Source: Gammaproteobacteria bacterium (GTDB taxonomy: Bacteria; Pseudomonadota; Gammaproteobacteria; Coxiellales; Coxiellaceae). From it: 47,226 nt of DNA. The notes beneath the pieces were generated by a model that saw nothing but the letters and a program-made list of their open reading frames with translations, did not search any database and was not told the origin of the DNA. This document shows positions 9,420 through 17,278 of this stretch, one piece after another. The stretch lies in contig JAUIDD010000018.1 of NCBI GenBank assembly GCA_030429175.1, positions 1-47,226 on the forward strand, given 5' to 3'. Numbering within the stretch: the stretch's first letter is position 1; the number at the start of each line of letters is the position of its first letter. A program made the position numbers and the translations under genes.

Positions 9420-9455
9420 GGTTTATCCTGACCTTAAGCAACCTAGGTCAGGCAC
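9399..9455 (+). promoter_or_regulatory. alternative stem-loops after the leader peptide, attenuator-like
   Basis: Three pairings compete. CCTAGC (9402-9407) can pair with GCTTAGG (9414-9420) over the leader stop codon. CCTGACCT (9427-9434) pairs perfectly with AGGTCAGG (9445-9452) around a 10-base loop. TGCCTG (9408-9413) can instead pair with CAGGCA (9449-9454), and GTGCCT (9399-9404) with AGGCAC (9450-9455), both excluding the 8-bp hairpin. This is the architecture of amino-acid attenuators, but no U-run follows the 8-bp hairpin, so intrinsic termination is not supported; translational or Rho-dependent control, or decay, remain possible. Confidence 0.45.
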
Positions 9456-9473
9456 ACAGCAAATTAGCTTAAG

Positions 9474-10793
9474 ATGAGAACCGAAACACACAAACTGAGA
9501 CATATTATGCGCAGCCTAACAAATCAAAAACTAGCCAAATCGAAATCATACTCAAGCTATTACCCGTGGGTCGTTATCACTTTATGTGCCGGCTTTATTT
9601 TTTATCGCTATTTATTACAAGTCTCACCAAGTGTAATGACAGACGAGCTGATGAGTCACTTTAAAGTGAATGGTGCCGGTCTTGGTAATCTCACTGCAAC
9701 TTTTTTCTATGCCTATATGATTATGCAATTTTTATCAGGGCCATTACTCGATAAATATAGCCCACGCATACTCACCACTCTTGCGATTATGACTTGCATT
9801 ATTGGTGCATTTTTATTTGTTCAGTCCTCCACATTACTCGAGGCATCACTGTCACGCATGCTCGTTGGCGCTGGCGCTGCCTTTGCAACAGCCAGTTATA
9901 TGAAAATGGCTGCTACTTGGTTTCCACCGAAAAGATTTGCACTTGTCAGTGGCTTACTTGCGACAGCTGCGATGGCAGGCTCGATGGCAGCACAAGCACC
10001 AATGGCATGGTTAGTATCAGCAGTTGGCTGGCATGCGACACTTTACGATTGCTGTATATTAGGACTTGGCTTTATCGTTTTATTCTTTATTCTCGCCAAA
10101 GATAAAGACACACCCGCCACACCCTACTCAGAAGACATTCAACAATTTCATTTTAATGATTTAATCAAATTACTTAAATGCAAAAGCAACTGGTTACTCA
10201 CACTTTACAGTGGCCTCAGCTTTGCACCCATCACCGTTTTTGGTGGACTTTGGGGTAATCCCTTTTTAATGGCGAACTTCCATATCGATAAAACAACTGC
10301 TGCTTCGATCACATCGCTGATGTTTTTTGGCTTAGCAATCGGTGCACCTATTCTTGCTGTCGTTTCAAGTCGCTGTAATGATTATTATAAAGTGATGATG
10401 GGTAGCATCATCTTATCGTTAATATCTTTAACTGCTGCGCTCTATTTACCCATGCCATTATGGCTTGAAGGATTATGTTTGTTTTTATTTGGCTTTGGTA
10501 CGGGTGCATTTATGCTCGGCTTTGTGGTTGGCAAAGAATTAAATCCTATCGGACTTGCCGCCAGCATCATCAGTCTTATCAACACAGGGAATGCGTTGTT
10601 TGGTGCCTTATCCGAACCACTGGTCGGCAAACTTGTCGACTTACTCTGGGATGGCAAAACCATCGCCGGCGTACATCAATTTAGTGTACATGAGTTTCAT
10701 TGGGCATTCTTAATTTTACCACTTTACTTATTGATTGCATTACTCTGCTTATATAAAATCAAGAATAGCATTTTAAGCTTAAAAGAAAACTAA
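9474..10793 (+). CDS. MFS transporter, Legionella Pht-like amino-acid transporter type
   Basis: Inner-membrane major facilitator protein with about 12 transmembrane segments. The N-terminus WVVITLCAGFIFYRYLLQVSPSVMTDELM and the motif-A-like loop GPLLDKYSPR match the clade containing the Legionella phagosomal transporters (PhtA for threonine, PhtJ for valine). The conserved GAGAAFATASYMKMAATWFP segment is also present. The protein is 439 residues from this ATG; a second ATG at 9507 would give 428, and neither has a strong ribosome-binding site. A Val/Ile leader lies just upstream, which makes a branched-chain amino acid a reasonable substrate guess. The stop overlaps the Shine-Dalgarno sequence of the ankyrin gene, so the two are an operon. 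Confidence 0.85.
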   Translation: MRTETHKLRHIMRSLTNQKLAKSKSYSSYYPWVVITLCAGFIFYRYLLQVSPSVMTDELMSHFKVNGAGLGNLTATFFYAYMIMQFLSGPLLDKYSPRILTTLAIMTCIIGAFLFVQSSTLLEASLSRMLVGAGAAFATASYMKMAATWFPPKRFALVSGLLATAAMAGSMAAQAPMAWLVSAVGWHATLYDCCILGLGFIVLFFILAKDKDTPATPYSEDIQQFHFNDLIKLLKCKSNWLLTLYSGLSFAPITVFGGLWGNPFLMANFHIDKTTAASITSLMFFGLAIGAPILAVVSSRCNDYYKVMMGSIILSLISLTAALYLPMPLWLEGLCLFLFGFGTGAFMLGFVVGKELNPIGLAASIISLINTGNALFGALSEPLVGKLVDLLWDGKTIAGVHQFSVHEFHWAFLILPLYLLIALLCLYKIKNSILSLKEN

Positions 10794-10803
10794 GGCAAAA
10801 GAC

Positions 10804-12462
10804 ATGTTCGATAAGGGAATTTTCGAATCTATACTTGAGAACTATGACGTTGAAAAAAGTTCCTTTGCTAAACTTTTTGGCGATTCAAAGCTTATCATGG
10901 ATTTAAAAAGATATAATGAAAACACAAATGAGCTCGATGAAAGTCAATTACTCAAACTTATTTTTATTAAACATCGTGAGTCCTGGCGCAAACATAAAAT
11001 TGGTAAACAAGTCCAGCAAGTGATTAGCAAAATCATATACAAATTTATCCCACCAAAGCTTCAGGTAAGTTACGCAATTGCCGATGATATTGTTAAAACA
11101 TTTGCTTTACTTACAGCAAATAATCTTTTTGACTTAGGTCAGATATATGACTTACTTAAACAAGCCTATCCTCATAAGCACATTAGATTATGCGCATCCG
11201 CTCTTGATAAAAGAGGGTTACTCACTGACCAGAACATAAAAAAATTACTCACTGAACTGAATATACAAACAGCTTATCATTACTGGGAGCATATTGAACT
11301 TCTAGACAAAAAAAATATAGTCTGCCAAGAAACTTTCGATCTCGTATTTACATTTGATAGCTCTGTCTTTATAGCATTATCAAATACAAATCTTGACTCC
11401 ATAGCCAATATAAAGAGGCTGCTATCACACAACCAACCCCAATCACTCATGAGTTTAATAAAAAATTTATATCACTATGAGGCATTATCTCAAAAACATT
11501 TTGATATTATTTTACAACACCCACAACCTGCTATACTAGCAAAAGCACTATCTAACCTTCACCGTGAAATACAGGTAACAACATCATCACGATTAATGCC
11601 AATGATCTTAGATACGCTATTTAGAGCAAGAAATCCCGAACATCTTGCTAATGCCTATATCTTAGCGAATGAACAAAGCCTACTTAACGAAACATTGATT
11701 CGTTTAATTTTCAAATATTCACACCATGTTTTTACAGCTGTAACCCTAACACTCTATATAAAACATAATAGCCAACAAAACGATTCTGTTGTAGATATCT
11801 ATCTAAAAAAAATAAGAGAATTAATTGATCCAGATAACATAAAAGAACGGCATTACACTAAAAATACAGTATTAAATACATATGGCTTTCACTTACTGAT
11901 TGCAGCTACTATTGACAATCGCATTGATTTAGTACGCAAGTTTATATCTATGGGCATGCCTGTTAACCCACCTAAAAATTTTCTGTGGATAGGCAAAGCG
12001 CCACTAATACTAAGTCTTATTTATAATCGTCCTAAAGTTGCATCTTTCTTTTTGCATGCAGGTGTTAACCAAAATCATTCATTTAACGTCATCACTCATC
12101 CAATGACTGAAGAAGAAACGACACCACTCGAATATGCTCACGAGAAAAAATTTACGAATATATACAGTCTTCTAGCATTAGGGCCAAAAAGGCGCTATAT
12201 CAAACAACTGTATGCCCTGGCAGAAGCACTAATTAAACTCGGATTCCTGGGCGTTAAAATTGATGCTAGTCCACTTGCCGAAGTCCTTATTCCTTACCTA
12301 CCTACACCAATTGATTGTACACAACAACAATCTTTACACATAACCAAATGCTGTTTTAACGATGTGGTTAGGTTTTTCCAAACAAAGGAACAAAAATCTA
12401 CTGCATCTAAACTGCACCTAAAGACAAATAAATTAAAAATTCACAGTTCTATGAATTTTTAA
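10804..12462 (+). CDS. ankyrin-repeat protein, putative effector
   Basis: A 552-residue soluble protein starting 10 bases after the transporter, with AAGG overlapping the transporter stop. Residues about 100-300 are helical and carry degenerate motifs such as LLTDQNIKKLL and LSQKHFDIILQHPQPAILAKAL, a style I associate with Legionellales effector candidates. Residues about 361-462 hold ankyrin repeats: GFHLLIAATIDNRIDLVRKFISMG, then APLILSLIYNRPKVASFFLHAG, then TPLEYAHEKKFTNIYSLLALG. No signal peptide or membrane segment is seen. A role in host-protein binding is inference from the fold and lineage; co-transcription with a nutrient transporter is unexplained. Confidence 0.7.
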   Translation: MFDKGIFESILENYDVEKSSFAKLFGDSKLIMDLKRYNENTNELDESQLLKLIFIKHRESWRKHKIGKQVQQVISKIIYKFIPPKLQVSYAIADDIVKTFALLTANNLFDLGQIYDLLKQAYPHKHIRLCASALDKRGLLTDQNIKKLLTELNIQTAYHYWEHIELLDKKNIVCQETFDLVFTFDSSVFIALSNTNLDSIANIKRLLSHNQPQSLMSLIKNLYHYEALSQKHFDIILQHPQPAILAKALSNLHREIQVTTSSRLMPMILDTLFRARNPEHLANAYILANEQSLLNETLIRLIFKYSHHVFTAVTLTLYIKHNSQQNDSVVDIYLKKIRELIDPDNIKERHYTKNTVLNTYGFHLLIAATIDNRIDLVRKFISMGMPVNPPKNFLWIGKAPLILSLIYNRPKVASFFLHAGVNQNHSFNVITHPMTEEETTPLEYAHEKKFTNIYSLLALGPKRRYIKQLYALAEALIKLGFLGVKIDASPLAEVLIPYLPTPIDCTQQQSLHITKCCFNDVVRFFQTKEQKSTASKLHLKTNKLKIHSSMNF

Positions 12463-12469
12463 TTTATTT
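12426..12469. terminator. perfect 18-bp AT-rich stem-loop between convergent genes, bidirectional terminator
   Basis: AAATAAATTAAAAATTCA (12426-12443) pairs perfectly with 12452-12469 around an 8-base loop. It contains the stop codon of the ankyrin gene and stands 25 bases from the stop of the convergent ATPase gene. The T-rich arms can serve as the U-tract in both directions. Confidence 0.65.
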
Positions 12470-12494
12470 GGTGAGTGATATGTCAATACTTAAG

Positions 12495-13637
12495 TCATAA
12501 CTTATCAAGGTACTGTGTATAATTAAGCACATGAATATAATCCTTACAAGGTAGCGCTTCACCGTTATATAAAACATAACATGTGATATCGCGACCGCTA
12601 TATGTACGCAAACTCCTTGCCATTTTCGCTAAGAAGGTCGATGTTTTTTTGATTTCAATAAAATCCTGACGATCGTGCTTATCAACAATAAGATCTACTT
12701 CAGCTTGATCACTCGTGCGCAAATAATATAATGCGTAATCCTTTCCTCTATGTTTAATATTTTTAAGCACTTCCGAAACCACATAATTTTCAAATAATAA
12801 TCCCGACATTGGACCCTGATGATAAAGTTCTGCATTTTTAATTCCAGTCAAATAAGAAACCAAGCCCGTATCATAAAAATATAGCTTAGGCCTTTTTATA
12901 ATACGTTTGCCAAAATTATTATGATAGGCTGGCAGTAAGAAAATAATATATGAAGCCTCCAAAATTGAAATCCAGCGCTTAATCGTTGGTACTGATACTC
13001 CTAGATCACGTGCTAACATAGACTGATCTAAAATTTGACCACAACGCACTGCTATTAAACGTATAAATTGACTAAAGTCGCGCATATCACCAATGTTACT
13101 AAGCGCACGCACATCTTTATTTAAATAAGTTTCTAAATAGGAGCCATACCAAAACTCAGATTCTTTATAATCACGTAACACAAGCTCTGGATAGCCACCA
13201 CGAAAAATAGATGCCTCGCGTAGCGCTCTTGGCATCTCTGCATATTGTAGTGGTAATAATGATAATAAACCTATACGCCCCGCTAGAGACTCAGATGCTT
13301 TTTTAAGGTAAGCAAATTGACTAGACCCAGTTAAAACAAATTTACCATAATTTTGGCGATCATTATCCACTGCTATTTTAACACGACTAAATAAGTCTGG
13401 AACAAATTGCACTTCATCGAAAATAACACGGTCATCATAGTGCTTTAAAAACGCTACTGGATCTTGATTAAAAGCATTTTGCTGCTGAAAATCATCAAAC
13501 GTTACATAACGATAATCTGGCAATAACTCACGTAACAAAGTTGACTTACCTGATTGCCTTGGGCCTGTCATACCAACGACTGAAAAGGCACTGAGGTATC
13601 TCTCAACTAATGATTCTGTAACTCGCTTCAAGTACAT
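12495..13637 (-). CDS. AAA_14/DUF4143 family ATPase
   Basis: A 380-residue P-loop ATPase. Walker A is GPRQSGKST at residues 25-33, Walker B is VIFDEVQ at about 71-77, and a sensor-like LTGSSQF is near 102-108. The C-terminal DUF4143 half includes the small winged-helix segment (LARDLGVSVPTIKRWISILE) and a nuclease-fold-like AEVDLIVDK...FIEIKK region. Members are widespread, often in multiple copies in variable genome regions, and their biological role is not settled. The gene is separated from galU by a strong terminator and preceded by two related inverted repeats, suggesting its own regulated promoter. A second, divergent family member lies at 30947-32236. Confidence 0.85.
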   Translation of the reverse strand: MYLKRVTESLVERYLSAFSVVGMTGPRQSGKSTLLRELLPDYRYVTFDDFQQQNAFNQDPVAFLKHYDDRVIFDEVQFVPDLFSRVKIAVDNDRQNYGKFVLTGSSQFAYLKKASESLAGRIGLLSLLPLQYAEMPRALREASIFRGGYPELVLRDYKESEFWYGSYLETYLNKDVRALSNIGDMRDFSQFIRLIAVRCGQILDQSMLARDLGVSVPTIKRWISILEASYIIFLLPAYHNNFGKRIIKRPKLYFYDTGLVSYLTGIKNAELYHQGPMSGLLFENYVVSEVLKNIKHRGKDYALYYLRTSDQAEVDLIVDKHDRQDFIEIKKTSTFLAKMARSLRTYSGRDITCYVLYNGEALPCKDYIHVLNYTQYLDKL

Positions 13638-13639
13638 AT

Positions 13640-13689
13640 AGCTATAATCCTGTATATTTAATATCAGATATTAATTATGCAGGATTATA
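13640..13689. promoter_or_regulatory. inverted repeat, copy 1, upstream of the DUF4143 ATPase; possible operator
   Basis: TATAATCCTG (13644-13653) and CAGGATTATA (13680-13689) are perfect inverted arms 26 bases apart, starting just a few bases upstream of the ATPase ATG. The 44 bases from 13646 match 13708-13751 at 38 positions with no gap, so this is a diverged duplicate of the long palindrome next door, offset by 62 bases. Confidence 0.5.
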
Positions 13690-13693
13690 TCAG

Positions 13694-13756
13694 AAAAAAC
13701 AAGCTAAAATCCTGTATATTTAATATAATACATTAAATATACAGGATTTTAGCTTG
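13694..13756 (-). terminator. 25-bp perfect hairpin plus T6: galU terminator (inverted repeat, copy 2)
   Basis: The arms 13700-13724 and 13732-13756 are a perfect 25-bp inverted repeat with a 7-base loop. In the direction of galU transcription the stem is followed at once by six T (A6 at 13694-13699 on the plus strand), the hallmark of an intrinsic terminator, 20 bases after the galU stop. The same arm sequence (AATCCTGTATATTTAATAT) recurs at 13646-13664, so it may also act as a protein-binding site. Confidence 0.75.
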
Positions 13757-13776
13757 CTTTCAGATTACCTATAGGA

Positions 13777-14682
13777 CTAAGATATTTGCAACTGCTCTGC
13801 TATCACAGTTGAGAGTAGTTTCTTAAAACGCTTACCCAACTGTGGGTGCCTTAATGCAAAAGCAATCGTCGCTTCGAGAAAACCTAATTTACTACCACAA
13901 TCATAGCGTTTTCCTTCAAACTCAAATGCCGTGACGGGTTGCTCTTTAAGGAGTAACGCAATCGCATCGGTTAGTTGGATCTCACCGCCGACGCCTCGTT
14001 CGGTATTTTCAAGTAGCTCAAAGATACGTGGGGTTAGGATATAACGACCAATTACCGCAAGATTAGAGGGCGCTACTGCTGGATCAGGTTTTTCGACAAT
14101 CGCATTTATCTGGTGAGGTACTTGCGGATTATCAGCAAGCGAGACAATACCATATTTATTTGTCTCAGTTTTCGGTACTTCTTCGACTGCCAACACACTT
14201 GCACCAGTTTGATTATAAGACTGCACCATTTGTTCCAAACAAAACTGCTGACCACAATCGATAATATCATCAGCTAAGAGCACTGCGAATGGTTGGTCGC
14301 CAACAATTTTTTTAGCACATAATACGGCATGCCCCAAACCTAATGGCTCGTGCTGGCGCACATACACAATATCGACATTTTCAGGCACGATATTACGCAC
14401 GGTTTTTAATAGATCTGTCTTACCTTTCTCGGCGAGACGCGCCTCTAACTCATAGTTAGTGTCAAAATAATCCTCAACTGCACGCTTACTGTAACTCGTG
14501 ACCAAAACTAATTGATCGATCCCCGCCGCTACAGCTTCTTCGATCACATACTGGATTAAGGGTTTATCAACGATCGGTAACATTTCTTTAGGTGATGATT
14601 TGGTTACCGGTAAAAAACGCGTACCCATACCCGCTACTGGAAATACTGCTGTGGTGATTTTTTTAAAGTCTTTTTGTTGCAA
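13777..14682 (-). CDS. galU: UTP-glucose-1-phosphate uridylyltransferase
   Basis: Makes UDP-glucose from UTP and glucose-1-phosphate, the entry to UDP-sugar pathways for surface polysaccharides. The 301 residues equal the family length. The nucleotide-binding signature VAGMGTRFLPVTKSSPKEML is at about residues 17-36, followed by the PLIQYVIEEA segment, the LADDII metal site (about 137-142) and GVGGEIQLTDAI near 225-236. The start is TTG, supported by AAGGAG eight bases upstream and by the N-terminus of the family. It is the last gene of the minus-strand block that begins with the initiating transferase at 18300 and is closed by a strong hairpin terminator. Confidence 0.97.
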   Translation of the reverse strand: MQQKDFKKITTAVFPVAGMGTRFLPVTKSSPKEMLPIVDKPLIQYVIEEAVAAGIDQLVLVTSYSKRAVEDYFDTNYELEARLAEKGKTDLLKTVRNIVPENVDIVYVRQHEPLGLGHAVLCAKKIVGDQPFAVLLADDIIDCGQQFCLEQMVQSYNQTGASVLAVEEVPKTETNKYGIVSLADNPQVPHQINAIVEKPDPAVAPSNLAVIGRYILTPRIFELLENTERGVGGEIQLTDAIALLLKEQPVTAFEFEGKRYDCGSKLGFLEATIAFALRHPQLGKRFKKLLSTVIAEQLQIS

Positions 14683-14693
14683 AACGAAACTCC

Positions 14694-15428
14694 TTATTGT
14701 GCTGCCATACGTAACCCCGCATCCAAACGAATCACTTCGCCATTAAGATAAGGGTTCTCGATAATCTGTTGGGCTAACTGCGCATATTCTTGCGCCACAC
14801 CTAAACGCTTTGGAAAAGGCACTTGCGCAGTTAAACTGTCATACACTTTTTCTGGCATACCCGCCATCATCGGTGTTTGGATAATACCAGGCGCAATTGT
14901 CATCACGCGAATACCAAACTGACCAAACTCGCGTGCTGCTGGCAAGGTCATCGCAGCCACGCCACCTTTTGAAGCACTATAAGCCAATTGGCCAACTTGG
15001 CCATCAAATGCAGCAACCGATGCTGTCATAATGATCACACCTCGCTCTTGATCAGCATTCAGCGGCTCACACGTCATCATCGCAGCAGCAAGTAAACGCA
15101 TCACATTAAACGTACCAACTAAATTAATATCGATCACGCGCTTAAAACGATCTAACGGTTGCACACCTTCTTTATTGACCGCTCGCGCGCCATCGACGAT
15201 ACCTGCACAATGCACTACTGCACGTGGTGTGCCAATATCTTTTTGGATTTGTGTAAGGGTTTTTTCGAGACTGGCTGCATCACTAATATCAGCTGCATAT
15301 ATATCATCGCCCTGTTTAAGGTCGATACCAACAACTGTCGCCCCCTGTTGTTTAAAGTGTTCAGCAGTGGCTAAACCCATACCGGAAGCCGCACCCGTGA
15401 CCAATATAATCTGATCCTTAATTTTCAT
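14694..15428 (-). CDS. classical SDR, 3-hydroxyacyl-CoA dehydrogenase (HSD17B10) type
   Basis: A 244-residue NAD(H)-dependent short-chain dehydrogenase. The cofactor motif TGAASGMG is at residues 11-18, NNAG is replaced by HCAG at about 73-76, and the catalytic Ser and YSASK follow. The sequence around the active site (SVAAFDGQVGQLAYSASKGG) and the C-terminus (YLNGEVIRLDAGLRMA) match the HSD17B10/3-hydroxyacyl-CoA dehydrogenase branch, which oxidises short branched or straight 3-hydroxyacyl-CoA. The ATG has TAGGAG six bases upstream, overlapping the stop of the dehydratase gene. In a polysaccharide operon it could supply an acyl group or have been recruited as a sugar reductase; neither is shown. 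Confidence 0.85.
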   Translation of the reverse strand: MKIKDQIILVTGAASGMGLATAEHFKQQGATVVGIDLKQGDDIYAADISDAASLEKTLTQIQKDIGTPRAVVHCAGIVDGARAVNKEGVQPLDRFKRVIDINLVGTFNVMRLLAAAMMTCEPLNADQERGVIIMTASVAAFDGQVGQLAYSASKGGVAAMTLPAAREFGQFGIRVMTIAPGIIQTPMMAGMPEKVYDSLTAQVPFPKRLGVAQEYAQLAQQIIENPYLNGEVIRLDAGLRMAAQ

Positions 15429-15436
15429 AGTAACTC

Positions 15437-17278
15437 CTAAACGATTGCTTGTGGTATATACTCAGGCACTAATTCACGCATAATACTAAGCACAGTATGC
15501 CCATCATCAAAACGATAAGCATGCTCTATTTTATCGAAGCTTTTGATCAGCGTGATCCAATCTACTTTACGTGCATGTGCTAAAAATATTTTTTGATGAT
15601 TGGTGGGGTTTAAATCTTCACTATCATGGAATAATTCTTCAAATAATTTCTCACCAGGTCGCACACCAGTATAACGAATCTCAACATCTTTATTCGGCTC
15701 TTTACCTGCCAAGCGAATCATTTGCTCTGCCAGATAAGCAATACGCACTGGTTCCCCCATATCCAACACAAATATCTCACCGCCCTCACCGATCACACTC
15801 GATTCTAAAATCAAACTGGTCGCCTCAGGTATGGTCATAAAATAACGCTGCATTTCTGGATGGGTTACTGTAATCGGTCCACCTGCTTCTAATTGCTTAC
15901 GAAATAAAGGCACCACACTACCGGTTGATCCCAATACATTTCCAAAGCGTACCGTAATAAATTTGGTATCACCTCGAGTATTTAAATTTTGGCAATACAT
16001 CTCGGCAATACGCTTTGATAAGCCCATAATATTAGTGGGATTAACTGCTTTATCGGTCGATACCATCACAAAACTCTTAACCCGATATTGCAATGCTAAA
16101 TCTGCAATCGTACGTGTGGTAAAAATATTATTTTTAACCGCAGCAAATAATTGATCTTCTAAAATGGGCACATGCTTAAATGCTGCAGCATGAAAAATCA
16201 AATCAGGGCGATGCTGATTTAACGCTTTATTCATAAATTTAGCATCACCTACATCGGCTAAAATGTCAGTTAAATGTAGGTTAGGGAATGATTGCGATAA
16301 TTCTTGCGTCATTTGATAAAGATTATACTCACACTGTTCCACAATCACTAAATGGCGTGGCTGTTGATTCGCTAGCTGACGACATAACTCACTACCAATT
16401 GAGCCACCTCCACCGGTCACCAGCACTGCTTGGCCAGCAATCGCTTTGCCAATTAACTGCCAATCCAGCGCCACTGGATCACGCCCTAATAAATCTTCGA
16501 TTTCGACATTGCGCAGCTGATTAATCGTAATGCGATTTTCTGCCAGATCTGCAAGACTTGGTAGTGTGCGAAATGATAATTGCTGGCGCTCACAGCTTGC
16601 TACAATCTCTTGCATCTGCTGGGTTGTTGCCGATGGAATGGCAATCATCACCAACGTCACTTCAAAACGTTTGGCATATTTTTCTAGCTGTGCGATTTGA
16701 CCCACAACGCGTATCCCATGAATATCTTTACCACGACGTTTCAAATCATCATCTAAAAATGCCACTGGCTTATAACGATTTTGTTGGTCACGTAATAGGT
16801 CTCGCGCCAAACCTTCGCCCGCACGACCTGCACCAATAATTAACACACGTTCAAATTGTTTTTTGCGACTAAAGTAATCACGCATTATTCGGTAGCCTAA
16901 GCGCGGCCCACCCCAACAACACATCAGTAACAGCATATATAATGGAAATACCGCACGTGGCATATTCACCAAACGAGTCGTTAGGAAAATACAACTTAAA
17001 ATAATCAGCGTGCCAATCACAACTGCGTTGACAATACGCATTAAATCGCGAATAGAAGCAAAGCGCCACATTCCACGATAGCAACCCACCCATAATGCAA
17101 CTGACATTTGAATCGCGGTCACCATCAATAAGGTATGCACCGCCATCGACCAAATCTGCTCTGGAAAGCTACCCAAGTTATAACGTAACCAAAACGCTAA
17201 CAACCATGCAACCGGCACCATACAGGTATCATGTAATAAAACGATAAAACGATTACTAAACAGCTGTTTTAACTTCAT
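15437..17278 (-). CDS. membrane UDP-N-acetylglucosamine 4,6-dehydratase, WbpM/CapD type
   Basis: Converts UDP-GlcNAc to a UDP-4-keto-6-deoxy sugar, the first step toward QuiNAc, FucNAc or bacillosamine. I choose the ATG at 17278 (GGTGG upstream, ATGA overlap with the preceding stop), giving 613 residues; a longer frame upstream would run through the previous gene. About four N-terminal membrane segments (residues 10-125) precede a CoA-binding-like Rossmann domain (VLIIGAGRAGEGLA) and the catalytic extended SDR domain (VLVTGGGGSIGSEL). The motif STDKAVNPTNIMGLSKR has Met in place of the usual Tyr, the Ser-Met-Lys arrangement of large WbpM-type enzymes. It is coupled to the WbpL-like transferase, as in Pseudomonas O-antigen loci. 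Confidence 0.92.
   Translation of the reverse strand: MKLKQLFSNRFIVLLHDTCMVPVAWLLAFWLRYNLGSFPEQIWSMAVHTLLMVTAIQMSVALWVGCYRGMWRFASIRDLMRIVNAVVIGTLIILSCIFLTTRLVNMPRAVFPLYMLLLMCCWGGPRLGYRIMRDYFSRKKQFERVLIIGAGRAGEGLARDLLRDQQNRYKPVAFLDDDLKRRGKDIHGIRVVGQIAQLEKYAKRFEVTLVMIAIPSATTQQMQEIVASCERQQLSFRTLPSLADLAENRITINQLRNVEIEDLLGRDPVALDWQLIGKAIAGQAVLVTGGGGSIGSELCRQLANQQPRHLVIVEQCEYNLYQMTQELSQSFPNLHLTDILADVGDAKFMNKALNQHRPDLIFHAAAFKHVPILEDQLFAAVKNNIFTTRTIADLALQYRVKSFVMVSTDKAVNPTNIMGLSKRIAEMYCQNLNTRGDTKFITVRFGNVLGSTGSVVPLFRKQLEAGGPITVTHPEMQRYFMTIPEATSLILESSVIGEGGEIFVLDMGEPVRIAYLAEQMIRLAGKEPNKDVEIRYTGVRPGEKLFEELFHDSEDLNPTNHQKIFLAHARKVDWITLIKSFDKIEHAYRFDDGHTVLSIMRELVPEYIPQAIV

Noticed and set aside
12426-12469. 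18-bp AT-rich inverted repeat as an operator
   Set aside because: It overlaps a stop codon between convergent genes, with T-rich arms; terminator is the simpler reading.
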